NCBI GenBank assembly: GCA_025929535.1
Contig: JAICLZ010000039.1
Location: 1-38,829, forward strand
Direction of reading: 5' to 3'
From: Gemmatimonadaceae bacterium
GTDB lineage: Bacteria; Gemmatimonadota; Gemmatimonadetes; Gemmatimonadales; Gemmatimonadaceae
DNA length: 38,829 nt
Part shown: one piece after another, positions 30,634-38,829 of the stretch
Numbering within the stretch: the first letter of the stretch is position 1
Layout of the letters: the number at the start of each line of letters is the position of its first letter
Notes under the pieces: model-generated
Database searches by the model: none
What the model was told of the DNA's origin: nothing
Seen by the model: the letters and a program-made list of their open reading frames with translations, nothing else
Translations under genes and position numbers: made by a program

Positions 30634-31218
30634 ATGAGCCGGCGCCGCTTCTTCGCGGCATCCGCAGCGGGTGTGGCGACGCTGTCGGTGGCGCGCATCG
30701 CCGGCGCGCAGCAGGCGGAGTCCCAGGTGAATACGGGCGCCGCCAATGCGCCCATGGAGTCCGACCGCTACAAGCCGGTGCAGTTGGCGGCGAAGGGGGC
30801 GCCGCTGATGGATCAAGCCAAGCGCGACGAGCTCGAACATCATCTCCACTGCCAGTGCGGCTGCAATCTCGACGTGTACACCTGCCGCACCACGGATTTC
30901 TCGTGCGAGGTATCGCCTGCGATGCATCGCGACGTGATGGCGCTCGTCGCGGGCGGCTATTCCGCGCCCGAGATCATCGCTGCATTCACGAACGTGTATG
31001 GTGACCGTGTGCTGATGGCGCCGCCCACCAGCGGATTCGACATCGCTGCGTGGATCACGCCGTTCATCGCGCTGCTCGCCGGGATCGCGCTCGTGCTCGT
31101 GGTGCTGCGCCGGCTTCGCGCGCCTGCGCTCGCGCCCGCGATCTCCCCATCCGCTGCGGATGCGACGCCCACCGAGCAGGCGCGCCTCGACGCGCTCGTG
31201 CGCAGCGACGATCGGTGA
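30634..31218 (+). CDS. ccmH: CcmH-like cytochrome c biogenesis protein with Tat-like signal
   Basis: 194 residues from ATG 30634; GTG 30619, overlapping the ccmF stop, is an alternative. It begins with SRRRFFAASAAG, a twin-arginine-like signal with a possible cleavage near AGAQQ. The conserved core is HCQCGCNLDVYTC (C73, C75, C77, C84) plus C91, a CxCGC variant of the LRCxxC motif of CcmH/CycL. A single membrane helix follows (about 132-156). In this system CcmH keeps apocytochrome thiols reduced for heme ligation. The Tat-type signal is odd for a CcmH, which normally uses Sec. Confidence 0.85.
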   Translation: MSRRRFFAASAAGVATLSVARIAGAQQAESQVNTGAANAPMESDRYKPVQLAAKGAPLMDQAKRDELEHHLHCQCGCNLDVYTCRTTDFSCEVSPAMHRDVMALVAGGYSAPEIIAAFTNVYGDRVLMAPPTSGFDIAAWITPFIALLAGIALVLVVLRRLRAPALAPAISPSAADATPTEQARLDALVRSDDR

Positions 31219-31694
31219 CACCGCTCATCGTCGGCGCCGCGCTCGCGGTGATCGCGCTGGTCGTCGTGCTCTACCCGCTGTTCGGCGATCTCTCGATGCC
31301 TGCACGCCGCGCGCGCAAAGTCGACGGCGCCACGCCGAGCGTCGAAGCGGTGCAGGCGTTGCGCGAGATCGAGTTCGACCGCGAGACGGGGAAGCTCTCC
31401 GACAGCGACTACGCCGCCTTGAAGTCTCGCTACACGCAGGAGGCGCTCGCCGCGATGCGCGATGAGGAGGCGGGTGTCGCGGGCCCGAGCGGCGATGCGG
31501 CCGAAGCGGTGATCCTGCAGTACCGGCGCCGCCAGCTCGGCTGCTCGGTGTGCGGCCCGCGTCCCGAGCCCGACGCGATCTATTGCTCGACCTGCGGACG
31601 CTATCTCGCGGCGAGCTGTGCCCACTGCCGGGCCCCGGTCACCGAGATCGGTGCGCGCTACTGCGCATCGTGCGGCGAGACGCTCGCGGCGTAG
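31215..31694 (+). CDS. CcmI-like membrane protein with double zinc ribbon
   Basis: 159 residues starting at GTG 31215 inside the ccmH stop (GTGA). One N-terminal membrane helix (4-21) is followed by LREIEFDRETGKLSDSDYAALKSRY, here cited in parts: EIEFDRETGKLSDSDYAALK is the stretch typical of CcmI N-termini. The C-terminus carries two zinc ribbons, C110/C113 with C124/C127 and C135/C138 with C150/C153. The TPR domain of classical CcmI is missing, replaced by the zinc ribbons. It likely assists apocytochrome handling in this ccm operon, though its exact role is unknown. Confidence 0.75.
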   Translation: MTPLIVGAALAVIALVVVLYPLFGDLSMPARRARKVDGATPSVEAVQALREIEFDRETGKLSDSDYAALKSRYTQEALAAMRDEEAGVAGPSGDAAEAVILQYRRRQLGCSVCGPRPEPDAIYCSTCGRYLAASCAHCRAPVTEIGARYCASCGETLAA

Positions 31695-31752
31695 CAGCAA
31701 AGCGAGTAGACGATTCGGTGCAATCCGGGGGCGGGGGAGAAGGCAGAACTGC

Positions 31753-32177
31753 AACTGCCAACTGCGCTGAGCACGAATCAAACCAATGAACTGCAATCGA
31801 ATCAGTACATTCCGGGCGTGATCGCACCGGAATGCAGTAACTCTTTTTTTGTTGGCAACGGCAGGCGTGGTGAGAGGAGTCCCTGCAGTTGCTTCAGTTG
31901 CCAACCAAAAAAATCCCGCTCTCCATGCGCACAGCTCCACCCATGCGCACCGATGCGATCCGTTTTCTCATCCGTTCGATCCGTTAAATCCGTATTTCCA
32001 GAATTGTTGATGCCTGCATCGTGCGCGCCTGCCCGAAACGGCCTCCGCCACTCGCGCTGGCTCCCACAGATTGGAAATACGGATGAGAGACGGATCGAAC
32101 GGGCGCAGAGCGCCCTATCCGCGCACCGGTTCGATCCGTTTCATTGGTTTGATTCGTGATCGGCGCCATTGGCAGTT
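31753..32177. repeat. Intergenic repeat element B with 38-bp terminal inverted repeats
   Basis: Non-coding 425-bp element filling most of the gap between the ccm genes and the ABC permease stop. Its ends, 31753-31790 and 32140-32177, are inverted repeats matching at 34 of 38 positions, including a perfect 19-bp block CACGAATCAAACCAATGAA. Nested inside are CGGATCGAAC (32091-32100)/GTTCGATCCG (32129-32138), the palindrome GGGCGC-AGA-GCGCCC (32101-32115) and a large stem-loop of CCGTATTTCCA arms. Minus-strand homology to element A covers 31956-32032 and 31879-31930. There is no transposase and no plausible gene. Confidence 0.88.
31808..31850 (+). terminator. Possible terminator of the ccm operon
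   Basis: CATTCCGG (31808-31815) and CCGGAATG (31827-31834) form a perfect 8-bp stem with a further GCG/CGC pairing inside. A T7 run follows nine bases after the stem (31844-31850). The gap between stem and T-run is longer than usual, and the structure lies inside repeat element B. Confidence 0.45.
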
Positions 32178-32189
32178 CGCACTACCGAG

Positions 32190-34001
32190 CTACAACTCCA
32201 ATCGCTCCAGCCGCCGCAGCGCCACCGTGATCGGCACGAACGTGCACACCAGGCAGAGTAGCCCCGCCAGTCCGAAGCCGACGTACATGTCCATCGGATC
32301 GGGAATGCCACCGAACGCCTCGGCCGTGAGATAGCCGTACACCGGCCGCGCCTCCAGCAGCACCACGGCGCCCACGACGCCCGCCGACAGCATCATGAAG
32401 ACGAGTCCGCCGAAGGAAGTCGGAATCTGGGCGGCGTTCTCCGTGTCGTACTGGGGGAAGACGGCGCCCAGTCCGAGCGCGAGGCCGGCGATCGCGAAGG
32501 TCAGGAACACGATCGAGAAGATCGACACGGCGAAGATGAACTCCGTCACCTGCAGCATCGCGTCCGTCGCGCCGATGATTCCCACCGCGAGAACGAGCAG
32601 CGGCAGCGTTCCGATCCAGAACTTGGACCAGAGCAGCGAGCGCATCGGCAAGGGACTCGACTTGAGCAGCCAGAGTGTGCGTCCCTCCACGCTCACCGCA
32701 GGAAAGATGAAGCGCGCAGCCACCGACGCGAGCACGAAGCCGGCGAGCCCGAGATTCAGAAAGGGAATCGTGTTCACGAGAAAGGTCGTGATCCCGGCTC
32801 CGCTCAGCGGCAGGAACTTCACGTTGAACACGTACACGACCACGAGCACCGCGAGCAGGATCAGCTGCGACCACTGGGTCGTGTCGCGGAAGAAGACGCG
32901 CAGCTCCTTCATCACGAGCTCGCGGCGAAGGATGCCGAACGGCTGCAGCAGGAAGTGGCCCGCGCGCCGCACGATTCGCCCGCGCACCCAGCGCTGCGTG
33001 CTCTCCTGCGCCTTGGTGTATCCCGCCGTGTACAGCGATTGGTGCAGACGCGCGCCCATCACGAGCGCGGCTCCGGCCGTGGTCCACAGCAGGTAGAGCG
33101 CGAGCCAGTCCGTCTTGCCGTCCAGCGATGACATGATGGTTCGCTGCATCCACTCGCTGGGCAGATACGGTGCCGTCGGCGTTCGCAGCAGCGTGATGAA
33201 GTCGACGAGCGACTGCAGCCCCTCCGGGCGCGCGAACTTTTCGGGGCGCAGCAGCCGGAAGAGCAGCACCACGCCCGCACCCGTGAGCACCGCGACGATG
33301 CTGAGAATGTCCTTCGTGCGCCGCGCCGGAAACGCGTTCACGAGCACGATCACGATCGCCGCGCCCACTACCGCGGGAATGATCAGGAACGGGATGAACG
33401 TCGCGATCGCGATGAACGGGAATAGCAGCCCGCCCTGGTACACCCACCCGTACGCCGCGAAGATCGGCACCGCCATCAGCGCGATCATCCAGCTCGAGTG
33501 AAGCATCGATTCGGTGAGCTTCGCCGCGTAGAGCGTCAGCCAGTTCACCGGCGCGGAGACCAGCAGCTCGAGATCCTTCGCGAGAAAGAACGTCGAGAGC
33601 GCCGTGATGATGTTCGACAGCAGCAGGATCATGAAGAAGCTGATGAACACCAGGCCGAGCACCTTGCCCGCGAGCAGCGCGCCGATCTCCGGCGTGTTGC
33701 GGAAGACCATGAGCACGCGCGTGAGCACGAAGAGCACGAAGCTCCAGAAGAGGAGCCCGATCGCCCCGACCACCGTCCATCGCCACCCGTGACTGCGCTC
33801 GCCCGACTTCGACGCGCGGCTCACGGCGGTCAGCACCTTCGGGCGCAGCAGATGATAGTACGATGGATTGGGCAGCTTCCCGCGCTGCAGCGGATCCGTC
33901 GCGCTCTCCACCACCGAGATGACGGCCTGTCGCCCCGTCGTGCGGCGCGGACCCGTCACCTCGGCACTCGTGCGACGCGGGGCGCTGCTCCCCTCAGGCA
34001 T
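32190..34001 (-). CDS. ABC-2 type exporter permease
   Basis: Large integral membrane protein of 603 residues with two clusters of membrane helices separated by a central soluble loop (MKELRVFFRDTTQWSQLI starts the second half). Features such as FFLAKDLELLVSAPV and EGRTLWLLKSSPLPM occur in ABC-2 permeases related to the ABC-type Na+ efflux group. With the adjacent ATPase it should form an exporter of unknown substrate. ATG 34001 overlaps the ATPase stop by eight bases and has GAGG six bases upstream. The stop lies 12 bases from the right end of repeat element B. Confidence 0.85.
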   Translation of the reverse strand: MPEGSSAPRRTSAEVTGPRRTTGRQAVISVVESATDPLQRGKLPNPSYYHLLRPKVLTAVSRASKSGERSHGWRWTVVGAIGLLFWSFVLFVLTRVLMVFRNTPEIGALLAGKVLGLVFISFFMILLLSNIITALSTFFLAKDLELLVSAPVNWLTLYAAKLTESMLHSSWMIALMAVPIFAAYGWVYQGGLLFPFIAIATFIPFLIIPAVVGAAIVIVLVNAFPARRTKDILSIVAVLTGAGVVLLFRLLRPEKFARPEGLQSLVDFITLLRTPTAPYLPSEWMQRTIMSSLDGKTDWLALYLLWTTAGAALVMGARLHQSLYTAGYTKAQESTQRWVRGRIVRRAGHFLLQPFGILRRELVMKELRVFFRDTTQWSQLILLAVLVVVYVFNVKFLPLSGAGITTFLVNTIPFLNLGLAGFVLASVAARFIFPAVSVEGRTLWLLKSSPLPMRSLLWSKFWIGTLPLLVLAVGIIGATDAMLQVTEFIFAVSIFSIVFLTFAIAGLALGLGAVFPQYDTENAAQIPTSFGGLVFMMLSAGVVGAVVLLEARPVYGYLTAEAFGGIPDPMDMYVGFGLAGLLCLVCTFVPITVALRRLERLEL

Positions 34002-34752
34002 CCAGAACCTCGACCAGCTCGCGCGCGGCATTCTCGCCAGTGAGGCGCAGGAACAGCTCCTCCAGCCCCTTTGCGCCGGCGCCGACGCTCTGGTACAGCT
34101 CGTCCATCGTGCCCGCCGCGCGAATGCGGCCGCCCTGGATGATCGCGACGCGATCGCACACGGACTCCGCCACCTCGAGCGTGTGCGTCGACATCAGGAT
34201 CGTGTGGCCGCGCTTCGTGTACTCGCGAAAAAGATCCTTCAGAATGCGCGCCGCCTTCGGATCGAGGCCGACCATCGGCTCGTCCACCACGATCAGCTTC
34301 GGCTTGTGCAGGAACGCGCTCGAGATGATCAGCTTCTGCCGCATGCCATGGCTGTAGCTCTCCACGAGCTCGTCGCGCCACTCGATCAGATCGAACAGTG
34401 TGAGCAGCTCCGCCATGCGGCGCTCGATCACCGGGCCCTCCTGCCCGTACAAGCCGGCGACGAAGCGCAGAAACTCCGCGCCCGTGAGCTTCTCGTAGAT
34501 GAACGGCCGGTCGGGGATGTAGCCGAGCACCGCCTTCGCAGCAATCGGATCGTCGGCGACATCCATGCCGTCGATGTGCACGGTTCCCGCGGTCGGCCGC
34601 AGGATCCCCGCGATCATCCGCAGGGTCGTCGTCTTGCCGGCGCCGTTCGGTCCCAGAAAGCCGAAGAGCTGCCCGCGCGGCACATGGAGATCGATCGCAT
34701 CCACGGCTGTGAAGGTGCCGTACCGTTTGGTCAGTCCTTTCAGCTGAATCAT
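33994..34752 (-). CDS. ABC transporter ATP-binding protein
   Basis: 252-residue ATPase for the exporter: Walker A GPNGAGKT (34-41), signature SHGMRQK (134-140, a variant of LSGGQ common in ABC-2 exporters), Walker B LIVVDEP (153-159) and switch H190. ATG 34752 begins the conserved MIQLKGLTKRYG and lies four bases after the stop of the upstream membrane protein; no ribosome site is apparent, so coupling is likely. The open frame upstream of 34752 is antisense-like noise. Confidence 0.93.
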   Translation of the reverse strand: MIQLKGLTKRYGTFTAVDAIDLHVPRGQLFGFLGPNGAGKTTTLRMIAGILRPTAGTVHIDGMDVADDPIAAKAVLGYIPDRPFIYEKLTGAEFLRFVAGLYGQEGPVIERRMAELLTLFDLIEWRDELVESYSHGMRQKLIISSAFLHKPKLIVVDEPMVGLDPKAARILKDLFREYTKRGHTILMSTHTLEVAESVCDRVAIIQGGRIRAAGTMDELYQSVGAGAKGLEELFLRLTGENAARELVEVLDA

Positions 34753-34756
34753 GTGT

Positions 34757-35626
34757 TCAATGGTTCGTCGGAGTGTGATGCGCTCTCGTCCCGGCCGCGC
34801 GTCGTTTCGCATCGAGCGTCCAATTCTGGAACGCGAGCTCGTACGCCGTGCGCCTGAGCGTGAACGTGCCGATCGGTCTCGTCTCGATCGCGCGGCCGCG
34901 CGCATCGATCCATCCACTCACCAGCGTCGAGCCCTGCGGGTCGAGCCGCCATCCGCGCACCGTGTCCTCGTGCGCCATGATCCATCGGCCACTCGTCTCG
35001 TCGCGCTTCGCGCTGTCCGGAACCACGAACAGCGACTCCGCGCCCACCTGGAGCTGAACGTCCTCCGGTGCGCCGGTGGTCGGATCGTAGATCGCGTATC
35101 TGTAGGTGCGCCCCACCTTGGGCCGATCGGCGAGCGCGAGCGCGAGCGGCACGGTGGTCGGCCACAGCACGGCGCGACGCACGGGCGTTCGGGCGGTGTC
35201 GGCGCGCGACTTCCCCGTGGTCGTGATCAGCTGGAGCACCGTGTCCTCGCTCATTTTGCCGCTCACCCGGTACGGCCCGTGATCGCCGCCGAGCTCGAAG
35301 GTGAATCCCGTGAGCCTGAGTCCCGGTGTGAGCGTCACGCGCGCGCGTGCGGCGAAGCGCTTCGCCGCGGAATCCGGCGCGTCGATCACCATCACGTCGC
35401 GCACGCTGATCCCGCTTCTGCTCGTGTCGATCGACGCCGATGCCCACCCCACGCGCTCGTCGCCGCTCATCACCTCGTAATACGCGGTGCCCGGCACCAC
35501 CAGCAGCGCCGCTTCGAGCAGCTGCTCCGGCTCGGCGACGAACAGCTCGCGGCGGGCCAGCAGGGCGAGCCCCACCAGCCAGAGGAAGATGATCGCTCCT
35601 CCGAGTGAATCCCGCCGGGTCAGCAT
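34757..35626 (-). CDS. Membrane-anchored protein of the exporter operon, unknown function
   Basis: 289 residues with one N-terminal membrane helix (about 10-25, [15 protein letters not shown]) and a long, probably extracytoplasmic beta-rich part. Recognisable phrases are [15 protein letters not shown] and [16 protein letters not shown]. These recall the N-terminal region of some transglutaminase-domain proteins found beside ABC exporters, but no Cys-His-Asp transglutaminase domain is present. It could be a shortened relative, and I am not sure of this link. It sits four bases after cutA and four before the ATPase gene, so it is probably part of the exporter system. Confidence 0.6.
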   Translation of the reverse strand: MLTRRDSLGGAIIFLWLVGLALLARRELFVAEPEQLLEAALLVVPGTAYYEVMSGDERVGWASASIDTSRSGISVRDVMVIDAPDSAAKRFAARARVTLTPGLRLTGFTFELGGDHGPYRVSGKMSEDTVLQLITTTGKSRADTARTPVRRAVLWPTTVPLALALADRPKVGRTYRYAIYDPTTGAPEDVQLQVGAESLFVVPDSAKRDETSGRWIMAHEDTVRGWRLDPQGSTLVSGWIDARGRAIETRPIGTFTLRRTAYELAFQNWTLDAKRRAAGTRAHHTPTNH

Positions 35627-35630
35627 GCGT

Positions 35631-35966
35631 TCAAGCGAGCGTCAACGACGTTTCGGCGTTGATCCAGGTGAGATATTTCGCGAGGCCGGCGGTGACCGGG
35701 AGCGCGAGCAGCTCGGGCACCTTGTACGGATGCAGCTCCGCGAACGCGACCTCGAGAGACTCGAGTCGCGCCGCGCGAGTCTTGAGGTAGACGATCACTT
35801 CGGGCTCGTCGGCGATCTTGCCGTTCCAGCGATAGAGCGATCGCACGCCCGGTACGATCTGTCCGCAGGCAATCAGGCGTCGCTCGAGAAGAGTCTGGAT
35901 GAGCGTGACAGCCTCATCCGCCGTTGCGACCGTGGTCATCACGACCAGGGCATCAGTGTGCGACAT
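35631..35966 (-). CDS. cutA: Divalent-cation tolerance protein CutA
   Basis: 111-residue member of the CutA1 family, trimeric proteins with a ferredoxin-like fold linked to divalent-metal tolerance. The family pattern is clear: [47 protein letters not shown] and [14 protein letters not shown]. It heads a minus-strand run with the membrane-anchored protein and the ABC exporter, separated by only four bases from the next gene. No ribosome site is obvious before ATG 35966. It is divergent from uvrA. Confidence 0.92.
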   Translation of the reverse strand: MSHTDALVVMTTVATADEAVTLIQTLLERRLIACGQIVPGVRSLYRWNGKIADEPEVIVYLKTRAARLESLEVAFAELHPYKVPELLALPVTAGLAKYLTWINAETSLTLA

Positions 35967-36095
35967 CTCGTGTGGGAGAGGGTAAGTGCGGACCTGGCCG
36001 CATCCAAGGACGATTCAGCGTGCGTTCAGCAAGCCCCGCCGCCCGCCAAATATGGTTGTCTTGTCATCCTCTCCACTGCTGGCGAAGTTACCGAG

Positions 36096-38829
<2,734 letters not shown>

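Noticed and set aside
35967..36095. LexA/SOS operator upstream of uvrA
   Set aside because: No CTG-N10-CAG or GAAC-N4-GTTC type palindrome is present. Partial matches are at chance level.

Overview
The window is 38.8 kb of high-GC DNA from a bacterial chromosome. Leucine codons are CTC-rich and most neighbouring genes overlap at stop/start codons (ATGA, GTGA, TTGA, TGATG). The content includes an FtsX-type ADOP permease paired with a PadR regulator, an Ig-like lipoprotein, a Cys-type CcmE and many TPR proteins. This fits Gemmatimonadota best, or possibly Acidobacteriota. That placement is an inference from gene content, not from a marker-gene comparison. About 35 protein genes are supported. 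I saw no tRNA, rRNA, CRISPR array, transposase or prophage gene.

Layout. 0.2-3.7 kb: a cation exchanger-like membrane protein (-), then folE, an SDR coupled to it, and a Trm112/methyltransferase-like remnant (+). 3.7-7.6 kb: a minus-strand operon of TPR protein, orphan ParA ATPase, Ig-like lipoprotein and long-chain acyl-CoA synthetase. 7.7-8.2 kb: a phosphoribosyltransferase. 8.3-11.4 kb: a PadR-ADOP permease unit with a clear promoter and palindromic operator. 11.6-12.0 kb: intergenic repeat element A. 12.0-16.8 kb: a minus-strand block of response regulator, REC-GGDEF cyclase, GAF protein, ligA and a V4R protein. 17-18.2 kb: a YtxH protein and a secreted TPR protein, convergent over a strong hairpin. 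18.5-19.9 kb: pyrimidine-nucleoside phosphorylase. 19.9-24.2 kb: gyrB, dciA, recF and an enoyl-CoA hydratase (-). 24.3-27.8 kb: topoisomerase IB, glpK, a 4Fe-4S uracil-DNA glycosylase and a YfiM-like small protein (+). 27.9-31.7 kb: a small hypothetical gene, then ccmE-ccmF-ccmH-ccmI-like cytochrome c maturation genes. 31.75-32.18 kb: repeat element B. 32.2-36.0 kb: cutA, a membrane-anchored protein and an ABC-2 exporter (-). 36.1 kb to the end: uvrA, cut by the window edge.

Functional themes are DNA maintenance (ligA, recF, dciA, gyrB, topIB, UDG, uvrA), cytochrome c maturation, c-di-GMP/phosphorelay signalling and lipid or fatty-acid metabolism.

The most unusual signal is a pair of related, richly palindromic non-coding elements in intergenic gaps 20 kb apart and in opposite orientation. 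One of them is bounded by 38-bp inverted repeats. Other points worth a second look are a Cys-type CcmE, a CcmH with a Tat-like signal, a duplicated start region making a five-codon minicistron before topIB, and an abrupt codon-usage change in the last 530 bp of uvrA.
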